Origin: Histomonas meleagridis
Taxonomy: Eukaryota > Parabasalia > Tritrichomonadida > Dientamoebidae
Direction of reading: 5' to 3'
Assembly (NCBI GenBank): GCA_020186115.1
Contig: WSYJ01000057.1
Span: forward strand, 1 to 27,736
Length of the DNA: 27,736 nucleotides
Position 1 is the stretch's first letter. The number at the start of each line of letters is the position of its first letter. A program made the position numbers and the translations under genes. This document shows, piece by piece, positions 17,530 through 27,722 of this stretch. The notes beneath the pieces are model-generated. The model was not told where the DNA came from. It was given only the letters and a program-made list of their open reading frames with translations, and did no database searches.

Positions 17530-19703
17530 ATGCCCAAAAAACTAACAACAAAACAAGTAATAGAATTGTTTAATAATTACGGTTATACTTTACCAGATAA
17601 TTTTGAACACACAAATATCAAAACTAAATATAAGGTTTATGATGAAATGAATAATAGATATGATAATTTGTCATATAATCAATTACAATATAAAATTAAA
17701 CATAATAAACGCAGTGAATATGATTATTTTGATGATTACTATAATATGGCATTATCTGAAGATGAACCTATTGATGAACCTGTAATACATAATAAATCTG
17801 TTAACAATATAACTAAAGATTTAATTAGAAAGTTATTATTACAAAAAGATATTACTTACAATAATAATGACAAAAAAGATATATTATATGCATTAATGTA
17901 TGCTATTAAATCATCTGGACCAAAAATTAATAAAGATATTATAATGACAATTATTGACGATAATAATAATATATCTTATTATCACGGAAATATGAATACA
18001 GTTAATTTCTTATATGATATTATTAATGAAAAAGATGATATTAGTGACAGTAATACTTTAGCATTAAAAACTTTCAAAAATATTAAATCTATAAAGTTTG
18101 AGTTTAGAAATTTGAAAAACGGAAAAAGAGTTAATCCGGGATTCTTCCCATATTTTAATACTACTGATATAGATATTACAAAATACGGTATATTTAATAA
18201 CATCAACAATGAACATATAAATGAATCTTGTTTGATACAATCATTTATTGCAAGTAATTTATTTAGTGATAATGATATTAATATGTTAAAATCTTTTATA
18301 AATACTAGAACAGTCCCATTAGAACAATTAAATGATGTATCAGATTTATTAAAAATACATATCAATGTAAGATATATGGCTAATAAAGGTTTTACTCACA
18401 GAGATTACGGTAAACAATATAATAAACTTATAAAATCAATCATTATAGATAATCATTAAATGATACTGTTAATATATCAATTGACAGTATTAGAAATTAT
18501 GACAAATATAATACTGCAGTGTACATCGATAAACCTATTTCTATATATTATTTAATCAATACTATGAAAAAATATAATTTATTAAAACCTATGGATATTA
18601 ATACTTATAATAAATTGTGTTGGAGTTATAAAACTATTAATAAATCTTATAACAGTTATAGATTAATACATATACCTGATAAGAAGTATATACCTGATTT
18701 TGTTAAAAGAATGAAACACGGCAAAAAGTTATTTGGTTATAATATTGCTGATAATGAAGTTAACTACAGGTTAAATGAATTACAAAATATTATTAATAAT
18801 TTAGGTTTAAACATCAATGTAAAATCTTATTACAGATACAGTGATTTAATGTTAAAAATAATGTATGAATACAGTTGTTTTGATAATATATATGAGTCAT
18901 CAGATGATATTGCTAATAAAATACGTAATTAATGTATATTTCCTGAGACTGTATGGCAACAAATACATTTAACAGGTAAGTATGATGACATAGAATAAAA
19001 CGGAGCATATATGTCATCTGTAATATCAATACCTATAGGTAAACCTGATAATAACTGTAATTTTAAAGGTCAAAATACTAAAATAAAAGAACTAATTGAA
19101 ATATTATATAATTTAAGGATTAATGCCAAAAATAATAACAATAATAAATCATCTACAACATTGAAATTTATGATGAACAGCTGTTGGGGTTCATCTATTA
19201 GAAAACCTCCTAATTTTAATAAAAAGTTAAAGACTAATGTTGATAAATATATTGAAGAATTTGCTCCTTACGTTATTGAATATGAAACATCATATAATGA
19301 TGTCGGATCATGTAATGATCATAACGATAATTATGTATATACAGTGAAACCTTATAGAGAACACTTTACATACCCGCAGTTCGCAAAGTCTGTATTAAAT
19401 AATTTTAATGATAAAATGAATCATATTAAAAGTTTAATATCTAAAGTATATTATTCAAAAGTTGATTCTTTATTAATATCTGAAGAAGATTATAACAAAT
19501 TATTGGATTTAGGATATATAGGTGATAAATTAGGACAATTCAAAATTGAACATATATTTAAAAAAATATATATCAAATCAGCTGATAATTGGATCGGTAA
19601 AAATATCGGTAACGAGTATATATATCATGTTAATAACAAATATAAAAATATATGTTCTAATAGTGAAGATCCTATGAAAATATTGATTGAATTAAGTCAT
19701 TAA
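17530..19703 (+). pseudogene. Family B DNA polymerase of Maverick type, degenerate
   Basis: About 724 codons, short for Maverick polymerases as I recall them (around 1000 or more). A one-base shift at about 18459 joins the first 309 codons to the middle part, and TAA codons fall at 18930-18932 and 18999-19001. Palm motifs are present but altered: motif A reads IE, stop, NGAYM (Glu where the catalytic Asp is expected), then IPIGKP; motif B is KFMMNSCWGSS (Trp where Tyr is usual); motif C is YYSKVDSLLI, keeping only the second Asp of DxD. The typical thumb sequence LGYIGDKLGQFKIE and WIG follow. No clear 3'-5' exonuclease motifs are visible in the N-terminal half. A TATTTTTATATATAATATA stretch precedes the ATG. 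The family call rests on motifs B and C and the flanking sequence; the enzyme is probably inactive as read. Confidence 0.75.
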
Positions 19704-19730
19704 AAATAAAATTATTTTTACATATTAGAT

Positions 19731-20206
19731 TTACATATCAAATTTCTTCTTAGATTTAGTGGGTTTAATAATATCATCATTTTCGAGGTCATTATTAGAT
19801 GTTTTATTAGATGTGATATTAGATGTTTGACAATAATTATTAATAGAATTTATTTTTGATGTTAAATGATCAATTTTATTTTGTATATCATTACATATTT
19901 CACTTACAATATGTTGTTTAGCGTCAATAAATTTATTATTAAATTAAGCTCATCTGGGGATATGTTTTTTAATTTTTTAGCACTTACAGGAGCTAATTTA
20001 TCATTAATAAATTTAATATTAACAGCACTTAATAATTTTAGGTTTTGATTATAAAACTTCATATTTACCAATATACTGTGACGAATATACGGTTCTTTAG
20101 TTTTTTTATCAAAGCCCGGTTTCTCAGAGTGTTTAAATTTAATATCTACGGCTTTATAATTAAGACTTTCAAAATCACTTAACAAATAACTTTTAAATGA
20201 TTCCAT
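19731..20206 (-). pseudogene. Orphan ~158-codon protein with one frameshift
   Basis: ATG 20206 (MESFKSYLLSDFESLNYKAV) reads for about 90 codons, then a one-base shift near 19935 leads into a helical/coiled region (FNNKFIDAKQHIVSEICNDI) and a basic end (KPTKSKKKFDM, TAA at 19731). The first 100 residues could also be a short product ending TLNNIL. No family recognised. Convergent with the polymerase (27 bp) and divergent from the packaging ATPase. Confidence 0.5.
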
Positions 20207-20268
20207 ATTTATATGAGGAAAAAATATTAAAACAATTAAAAATATGATGTGTTTTTATTTTTAACAAA

Positions 20269-21164
20269 ATGATGCATAAGTATAAATCTATTGACAAGAA
20301 GTTTAAAGAAATAGATAACAATTTTAATAAGATTAGTAATAAAAATAAAGTATTATTAGATAATGCTTTAATAAAACCTATACATGAAAAATATCCATTC
20401 GCACAAAACGGTATTTGCGCATTCATTGCACCTATGGGAAGCGGTAAAAGTTATACTTATTTATAATTAGTAGCTCAACAAGAAGTATTATTTAATGAAC
20501 CTATTTATGAGTTAATATGTATATGTTATACAAGTAATAAGTTTGATGAAACAGTAAATTCTTTTAAAATATTAATTAGAAATAGTAAACTTATAGCTAT
20601 ATCTGATAACGATTTATTAGATTTCTTAAATAAATATATGAGGCGTATTTTAAAATATAACTCAATAATGAAATATATTAACAGTAATTTTAAAGACATT
20701 AATGAGGAATTAGAAAGAGTCTATTTCAAACACAAATTAAATTCAAAAGAAAAGATATTGAAATATATATCATTAAAATTAGCTTATTACAATTGGAAAA
20801 CATATTCCAACAGAATGTTATTAATATTAGATGATTTTGCAAATCACGTGTTATTAATAATAAAAAAACTGATTTAATTAAATTATTAAAAAAGTTAAGA
20901 CATTCCAATATTAATGTAATTGTATGTGTACAAACAGTAAAATCAATACCAAAAGATTTAAAAAGAACATTATCTGATATAGTATTATTTCCGGGTATAT
21001 CTAAAGAAGATTTTTATTATTTGATTAAAGAGTCCCCTGCAAGTTGTTTTGATGTGGATAAGTTATGGAATGAGTATTTTAAAATTAGAGATCAACATAC
21101 AAGATTTAATATATATATAAAAGCCAAAAAAAGTACTATTACATTGTCTAATGTTGAAAAATAA
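20269..21164 (+). pseudogene. A32-like FtsK/HerA DNA-packaging ATPase, one stop and one frameshift
   Basis: About 298 codons; the motor that pumps DNA into capsids in Mavericks and related viruses. Walker A is IAPMGSGKSYTYL (Lys60), followed at once by TAA at 20464-20466, then LVAQQEVLFNEPIYE in the same frame. Walker B is MLLILDDFAN. Just after it the frame shifts by one base in an A/T run (about 20851-20868), and the downstream frame gives KKLRHSNINVIVCVQ (sensor strand with Gln), then LSDIVLFPGIS and an end at TAA 21162. All landmarks are in the right order and spacing. TTTTTATTTTTAACAAA precedes the ATG. Identity is secure. Confidence 0.85.
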
Positions 21165-21168
21165 ATAC

Positions 21169-21324
21169 TTAACAGTATAATGATATCTTGATATTATCGG
21201 GAATTTCTTCGTTGTTGTTGTCCTCATTATCAATATCAATATTATATATTTTTATAAATGTATTTATTACAGAATTGATTACATAAATAGTTGATATCAT
21301 ACATATATATAATCCAAATATCAT
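21169..21324 (-). CDS. Small membrane protein, 51 residues
   Basis: I place the start at ATG 21324 (MIFGLYICMISTIYVINSVI), because TTTTATTTTTATAAAAATC lies directly before it and an upstream start would overlap the facing gene at 21348. Residues 2-25 form one transmembrane helix; the tail is acidic and Asn-rich (DIDNEDNNNEEIPDN). The role is unknown; small single-pass proteins occur in many capsid-bearing elements. The 23-bp gap to the minor capsid start is a two-way promoter. Confidence 0.5.
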   Translation of the reverse strand: MIFGLYICMISTIYVINSVINTFIKIYNIDIDNEDNNNEEIPDNIKISLYC

Positions 21325-21347
21325 GATTTTTATAAAAATAAAATACA

Positions 21348-22151
21348 ATGTTGAATGAAATAATTGATTATATAATTTCATCATATGACAGTAATCATTA
21401 TAACAGAATTAATGTTAATTTACCATTACCTTATACAAGATTTGCTAAAATGATAATTACATCATTAACAACTCATTGTAATATAGTAGTCATTGAAAAA
21501 GGTGATTATATAATAATCAATAATGAAAAATATACTTTTAACACACAGTATACTGATGTAAATTATACAAGTTTTGCAAGTTTATTAACAGATTTAATTA
21601 TAAAAAGTTATGTTATTGTTGAAAGTGATTCTACAAGCAGATTAATATTTAGTAGTGCTAAAGAATTTACTGTACATGATATGAGTTATAATATAAAACA
21701 ATTAACAGGTTTATACAATACAAATTTACCTTCAACATCAACATATTTAAATAAAGAAACTAATAAATATGGAATATTATGTGGTTCTGTATAGAATTAT
21801 TCATCAACACCTGTGTTATATATAGTAAGTAATTTAGGAAAAAGTTCTCATAGAAACCTAAATGAAAGCATTAATATATCAAAAATAATACTCAGAATTG
21901 ATAATTCTTTTAGTAATAATCATCCTGTTATTGTTAATAATGCTGATTTTGAAGTATTAATAAATAGCAGTGATTTGTCACATTTAGAATTGAAATTAGT
22001 TGACGCTAATATGCAAGAAGTTTATTTATTATCACCTATGTATATAACAATATCTATAAGACCAATACCTGATGAAGACATTGATGAAGATATTAAAAAC
22101 AGTAATTTACTTATAACAGCATCTGATAAATATATAGACAAACGTAAATAA
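21348..22151 (+). pseudogene. Minor capsid (penton-like) protein, one TAG
   Basis: 267 codons from ATG 21348 to TAA 22149-22151, interrupted only by TAG at 21792-21794 in GSVxNYSSTPVLYIVSNLG, with the frame unbroken across it. The protein is rich in beta-strand segments and ends in a jelly-roll-like half (FEVLINSSDLSHLELKLVDA, then LLSPMYITISIRP), resembling penton-like minor capsid proteins of Mavericks. Position next to the major capsid gene, tail to tail, agrees. The call is by fold impression, size and neighbourhood rather than a diagnostic motif. Confidence 0.6.
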
Positions 22152-22184
22152 ATATTTAATAATATATTTTTATAATATATATTT

Positions 22185-23822
22185 TTAACGTAATCCGTTA
22201 ATAACTTGTTCTACAGATGCATTAGTGATTTCAATTTGTGACCTTCCTTATGGTTTTACAGAACGTATTTTTAATATAGCATCTTCAAAATATATACTTA
22301 CAGGCGACGCGTTTGCGCTCGTAGCTAAATAATCAGTTGTATTTACACGGTATCCGTGAAGTTCTATTTGTATAGTACCCGTTGTTGAAATACAGCCTTG
22401 GAAATCTTTACCTTCAGCAAAAGGTAATCCTATAAAGAAATTACTATTATCTTTACCGTGCCAAATTCTTGTTGTAGTTTTTACTCCAGAAGCATTATAA
22501 GTATTTTTATAATAATATGGCTGTATCGATGTTTTTAAATCTTCATTAATACTGCTTAATAAACTTCCGTTTAAATTAACACTGTCAAGTAACATATTAA
22601 TATTTTTAGCATCATCTACGGTTGTATAATCTTCTCGCGGATACATTTTACCGTCAATATTAAATTTGTAACTAATATGTGGATTAAAGAAACATGTTCT
22701 AGAATATTGATTTACGCGAAATACAGTAAATAATGTATCACAATGTCTAATTCCGATTGTAGCAGCTGTGTTTATTGATGATTTATCATATATATATTCT
22801 TGTGTAAAATCTCTTACTTGACATATATGTATTGGAAATAATAACGGCACTTGTATATATTTGGCAGCTAATGCGTTGAATACATCCATTTTTGATAAAT
22901 ATTCCGCTAATTTGATTTTGATGTCTTTAGTTGTTCGTGTATTACATATAAATTGTTGTTGTTGTTCAGTATATGTATATGATTCAGATGAATTAGGTTT
23001 TTTGATATCATTACATACAGTTTCGTTTATATTACGAAATCCTAAGTCTACGGCACCGTTATTAATAATATCTCGAATATCAATATAATATCCTCTCATA
23101 TCATTATCGCTATCATCATTTTTTAGCAATATATTATCATAATTAGGTATAGGTGCTATAACTAAGTTTTGATAAAAAGGCATTAATTCTATAGATAATT
23201 TACCCGCCCAATTAGGATAATATCTCATATTAAATAATAATAAAAAGTATGATAAAGGTATACGTAAAGGTATTTCAACAATAATTTCCTTGGCAGCATT
23301 TATTGCTGATAAATCAACATAAACATACGGTACCATTGGATCATGATTTCTAATTTTATCAATTGTTGCAAAACAATCATTACCGGACTTAGCTTCATCA
23401 GATAAACTGTTATAAAACATAAACCATTCATATCTAGCATTATGAATATCTTGTATTTTATCAGTATTACTATAAATTCTGTATTGATCAATAGCATCAC
23501 ATGAACACTTATAACCAATATAATATTCTTTAAATAATAAATTTGTTTGATCAGGAACTGTTATTTTAACAGTTTGTTTTAAAGTAATATATGAATTGTC
23601 TAAACTAATAATTTTAAATCTATCAGTAGCTATATCTACATAAGTAGTATCACCTTCTTGAATATCACCTACATTGCCGTAAGAGGTTGCTGTAGTATAT
23701 TCATAATTACCGGGTATAATTTCTGATAATTTTAAACAATCATCTACTGCGTTATACCGATCTTCTAAATTTCCTGACATAGCATCTATAACATTAGGTT
23801 GTTGATTTTGAGGTGCGTACAT
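22185..23822 (-). CDS. Major capsid protein, double jelly-roll type
   Basis: ATG 23822 (MYAPQNQQPNVIDAMSGNLE) gives 524 codons to TAA 22248-22250. The frame then continues for 20 natural-looking codons (GRSQIEITNASVEQVINGLR) to TAA 22185-22187, so the original end may be there and the TAA at 22248 a new stop. Size and strand-rich pattern with long loops fit a double jelly-roll hexon: typical landmarks are DSYITLKQT-type strands, IPLRIPLSYFLLLFNMRYYP, GKLSIELMPFYQN, FFIGLPFAEGKDFQGCIST and a final IELHGYRVNT. It is the longest intact gene and would build the capsid shell together with the minor capsid protein at 21348. No frameshifts. Confidence 0.8.
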
Positions 23823-23877
23823 TTTAATAATCAAAAAGATATATATATATGTTAAAAATATACATGTTTATTATATC

Positions 23878-25582
23878 TTAATGTAAACGTTTTTCTTCTT
23901 CATTGGATTTTTTCAAAAAGTCATAATATTTATTAATCATATCAGTAATTGCAGTAATGCTGCCCTCATTTCCTTGAGAATTATATAGTTGATTAAATAT
24001 GTCTCTGTACAAATGGTTTTGCATTAAAAAGTTATTAAACATAACTTCATTACTGTTTATTATTTGTAATAATTGTTTATATAATTCAATACGTCAATGA
24101 TTATCATTATTGATTTTATTTAGAATGTCTTGTGTTTTGTCCATTACAACAGCAGCTATCTGTTCATTAGATTTATCACTTGAAGCTATACTGTTATTGA
24201 TATCATTTATAATGTATGCTTTTTCAATCTCTTCTTTATGTTTTCTAATTTTTTCGAGATCATCATTTTGCTTATTAATTTTATGAGTCCTAATCATGAG
24301 ATCAGTTGTATTTTTAACTTGTTTTTTATGTACATCAGAATTTAAGTATATTAACATCTCTTCTTGATATAATTAATTTTCATATGACTTACGTAAATCA
24401 TTCTTATATTTAATTTGTTTTTTAAGTTCATTCTTTTGAACATTATTTTTTACGTTTGTTGTTATCAATTTATGTATATTATTAGTTCTTGCAGCCATAT
24501 TTGGGTCAGATATTTCATTGAAATTTTGTAGTTTATATGCATCATGTAAACTATTAATATACTCTCGTTGTGCATTTTCTTCTAAATCTATTATTGTATC
24601 ATATGTTATTATATTGATTCTTTCATTGTTTTGTTGTTGTTTATATTTATTAATATCTGTAAACATATCATTTATATTAGATATATGTCTGTTAAATATA
24701 TTATCATACTCTTCTTGTGATAAGTTAGTAGCTGCTATTAATTTTTGTTTTTCTAGGTCTTTTTTCAAATCATTTTCATATTTTAATATGTCATTTTCGT
24801 ATCGAGCACGTTCTAATTGCAGCTGGTTAATTTTAGCTATTTCATTAGCCTCAGTATAGTCATCTGATGTTAATACTTTATTGTAATACTTCATTTTCAT
24901 CAGTAATTTATTTAAGTTCATTTTGTAAAGAACTATTTATACGATAATACTCATTTTTTTCAAGTTCAAATTGTTTATCTTGTAATAATGATTTAGCCTC
25001 TGATAATTGGGCTTGTATAGTAGCATTTTTATTTTTTAAATACTCAATATCGTTGTTATGATATGTTTTCTTAAGCTCATATAATATATTAGAATATTTT
25101 TCATTTTCGATTTCACGTTGTTTATTTAATTTACGTTGTTCATCAAGTTGTTTTTCAACATATTCTCTACGGCAACGTTCATCTTCATATAATTGCTGCT
25201 GACGTTTAGTTTCTGATAATATATCCTGTTTTTCTATATCTGATAATTTTTTACGTGCAAATTCAGACTCTCTTTGATTATTAATATCATTAATTTGTTG
25301 TTGTAAAATATCATTATTATTTCTCATATTATGTACAGCATCTAAATTAATATTAGGAGGCGTTTGTGATATAGATATCGGCATAGGAGATAAATTATTC
25401 ATTATTTTTGATCTGGCTGAGTTGTTATTAGAATTATTAATATTATTAGAATTATTAATATTATTTGATGATCTATTAATATTATTTGAGTATTTTTTAG
25501 TATGTTTTACTAATTTTTTACGTGATGATTTTCTGGATTTTTTGGACTTATTACCTAATCATTTAAAGTATTTTTCGGGCAT
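23878..25582 (-). pseudogene. Long coiled-coil protein, about 568 codons, with stops and one frameshift
   Basis: One gene is spread over several open pieces. It starts at ATG 25582 (MPEKYFK, then TGA, then LGNKSKKSRKSSRKK), passes a basic and Asn/Ser repeat region (NNINNSNNINNSNNN), then a proline-rich part (PMPISISQTPPNI), and from residue about 90 a continuous coiled coil rich in Glu, Lys, Gln and Asn. Damage: TGA at 25559, TAA after NELK at about 24908, a plus-one shift within CAATAAAG at about 24880, TAA at 24373 and TGA at 24094. The final part (RIELYKQLLQIINSNEVMF onward) ends at TAA 23878. Both TGA codons are Trp-compatible (YFKxLGN, DNHxRIE). Located in the structural block; perhaps an internal virion or scaffolding protein. 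Family not recognised. Confidence 0.6.
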
Positions 25583-25621
25583 AATATTTATATAAAAATA
25601 AACATTACAATTATACATATA

Positions 25622-26215
25622 TTAATGAGATACTAACTTCCGCCAACCCCTTTGTGTGATCATATATTTATTGTTATTATTGTTATTATATTGATTATTA
25701 TATAATTCATTAGTTTCGTTGTTGTTTTCATTGAGATTTTTAGTTTCGTTGTTGTTTTCATTTTCGTCGATATTTTCATATATGTCGTACTTCATTTTTT
25801 TATATTTATGACTTATTCTTTTTTGTTTATTCTTTAATTTATCGATACGTGAATTCAATTTGATTATATGTTCAATCAAAAATTGATTGTCTGATAAATT
25901 AGTTATTGATTTCTTTTTTAATGATTTATTGTCAGATTTATTGTCAGTAATAATATCTTTTGGTGTGTTATTAACATCTTTCTTTAATATTATTCTTGTA
26001 TTACCGTTCTTATAAAATATAACGTCATAATATTTGTTGTCAATATTATTTTTAGCATTATTAATTATAATGTTTTTCTCTTCAGAAGTTAAATTTTTAA
26101 TAGGTTTTTTATCAATAATTGTGTTGTTATTATTATTATTAACAGCGTTATTGTTATCAATACTGTCAGAAGTATTATCAACAGGTGCCTCTAAAACTAA
26201 CTCAGTGCCAGTCAT
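25622..26215 (-). CDS. Orphan 197-residue Asn-rich protein
   Basis: Intact frame with start MTGTELVLEAPVDNTSDSID, preceded by TTTTATTTTTACATAA. The N-terminal 35 residues are Asn-rich and disordered. Residues 40-85 carry strand pattern (YYDVIFYKNGNTRIILKKD). Residues 105-140 form a basic coiled coil (EHIIKLNSRIDKLKNKQKR). NNETK/NNETN repeats follow, and the end is RGWRKLVSH. A role in the virion or in DNA condensation is possible, but no family is recognised. Sits between two other minus-strand genes. Confidence 0.6.
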   Translation of the reverse strand: MTGTELVLEAPVDNTSDSIDNNNAVNNNNNNTIIDKKPIKNLTSEEKNIIINNAKNNIDNKYYDVIFYKNGNTRIILKKDVNNTPKDIITDNKSDNKSLKKKSITNLSDNQFLIEHIIKLNSRIDKLKNKQKRISHKYKKMKYDIYENIDENENNNETKNLNENNNETNELYNNQYNNNNNNKYMITQRGWRKLVSH

Positions 26216-26241
26216 TTATGTAAAAATAAAACATACATTAT

Positions 26242-26682
26242 TTATTTTCATAACAATCTCGCATTTGACATATTTAGTTGATTATTTGGTTGTTGAATAT
26301 TAGTTTTTGTTTGATTTAATTTATTGTATATATTCTTACCGGCAGTTATATAAGGTTGTACTTGATCACTAACATGTTGAACTCTGCTAATAATTCTATC
26401 AGATATTTGTTTGCCTCTGTCAACAGCACCTTTAATTTTATCTTTAGTTTTACTATCAGGAATCATATCCACAATTTGATCGATTTTATCAGTTATTTAC
26501 TGTTTTTTATCTCTAATAGTTTGTATAGTTCCCGGTATTTTACTAATGATTTTACCGCCTTTATTTATTATAGGTGATAATTTACCCCAAATTTGTTTAC
26601 CTTTATCAATAATATTTTTAAATAATCTACCGCCTCCTTGAACTAATTTACGTATGCCTCCAAATATATTACCTAAGCCCAT
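26242..26682 (-). pseudogene. Glycine-rich, membrane-active-type small virion protein, one internal TAA
   Basis: ATG 26682 opens MGLGNIFGGIRKLVQGGGRL, an amphipathic, glycine-rich and basic N-terminus (with KQIWGKL and GGKIISKIPG following) that resembles lytic or core proteins of adenovirus-like capsid elements. TAA at 26497-26499 follows KKQ; the same frame continues ITDKIDQIVDMIPDSKTKDK and on to NMSNARLL, TGA 26248-26250, with TAA two codons later (26242). Helical repeats (AVDRGKQISDRIISRVQ) fill the middle. The start is 39 bp from the divergent integrase ATG. The functional call is an analogy, not a motif match. Confidence 0.5.
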
Positions 26683-26721
26683 TTCATTATCAAAAAATAA
26701 CTGTTATATGTAATAAATAAT

Positions 26722-27722
26722 ATGCAAACATCAATAAATGATACTGTAGATAAGACTCATTTTAAAACATATAATCATGTAAAGAAACATGTCAAAAATA
26801 AACATTTTAATGTTAAGAGCAAACAAATTAAATATATTGTAAATCAACGTTTAAAGGATAAATTTATTAAAATAAAAGATATTAAACCGTATATGATAAA
26901 AATATTTAGTAATAGACCAAATACTTGGTTTCATGATCTGTATGATAACGGAAAACATGATCCTAGATATTGGCATATATTTATAGGTACTAATAACAGA
27001 TACGTTGTAGTATATCCTTTGAATACTAAATCTGCTAAAGACATTAATTATACATTAAAACAATTTATCAATAAATATCATCCTGTAAAATTAACATCTG
27101 ATGAAGAGTCCGGTTTTTTAGATAAAAATAATGTAAAATTATTAACAGATAATAATGTCAGTATGCATATTATTACAGATAAAAATCACAGTAGTTTAGG
27201 TATTATTGACAGATTTATTAGAACATTACGTGATATGAATACTCCTAACGAGAAATCTAAACATCAGTCTCATGATGATAAATATACTTATATAAGTCCA
27301 AAAAGAATGAATAAATTTATAAACATATATAATAACAGTTATCATTCTGCTATAGGTTGTACTCCTAATGAAATGTTTAACAATAAAGACTTAGAAAAAG
27401 AGTATATATTTAAGTGTTTAAAATTAGCTGATAAACAACAAAAAATTAGAGATTTAATTATTCCTGTAGGTTATACGTGAGATATATATTACCCCGAAAT
27501 GACGGTATTCATAAAAAACGTTATCAAATTAGCAGAGAAATGTATAAAATTGATGACCGCAAAAATAATATGTATACATTAATTGCTAAAGACGGGACTG
27601 TTATAACCAAACCCAGATATCAATTAATTATTGTAGATAATTATCATCATAAACCTAAGTTTGCAAATACAATACCTGATAGACGGAACGGTGAAATTAT
27701 TAAAATACTTAATTATGATTAG
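26722..27722 (+). pseudogene. Maverick retroviral-type integrase, one frameshift
   Basis: Catalyses insertion of the element into host DNA. ATG 26722 gives 252 codons to TGA 27478; the coding continues in the minus-one frame from 27477 (VRYILPRNDGIHKKRYQ) to TAG 27720. The fragment at 13318 shows that the two parts belong together (FVRYILPRHDGI). Catalytic core: NTWFHDLYDNG (Asp72), KLTSDEESGF (Asp127), HSSLGIIDRFIRTLR (Asp163 where Glu is canonical), with exactly 35 residues between the last two. An N-terminal zinc finger is not clear. No canonical chromodomain is evident in the C-terminal part, which has a GEIIKIL strand. Integrase near the end of the gene array suggests the right terminal repeat lies just past the window. 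Confidence 0.85.

Noticed and set aside
17331-17537. Minus-strand frame opposite the orphan gene at 16900-17499
   Set aside because: Antisense shadow of a frame with better coding character.
17982-18365. Minus-strand frame of 127 codons
   Set aside because: Antisense to the polymerase gene; Phe/Leu/Ile-rich as expected from the complement of Asn/Asp/Lys codons.
22861-23518. Frames on either strand within the major capsid gene
   Set aside because: Shadows of the 524-codon capsid frame.
24518-24859. Plus-strand frame of 113 codons with apparent membrane segments
   Set aside because: Antisense of the coiled-coil gene; its hydrophobicity is the mirror of Glu/Lys/Asn codons.
24870-24925. Euplotes-type programmed frameshift at CAA-TAA in the coiled-coil gene
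   Set aside because: Most other shifts in the window are one-base losses not placed at stop codons, so a general programmed mechanism is not supported.
27460-27490. Programmed minus-one frameshift in the integrase
   Set aside because: No slippery heptamer or clear downstream structure at the junction; a one-base loss is simpler.
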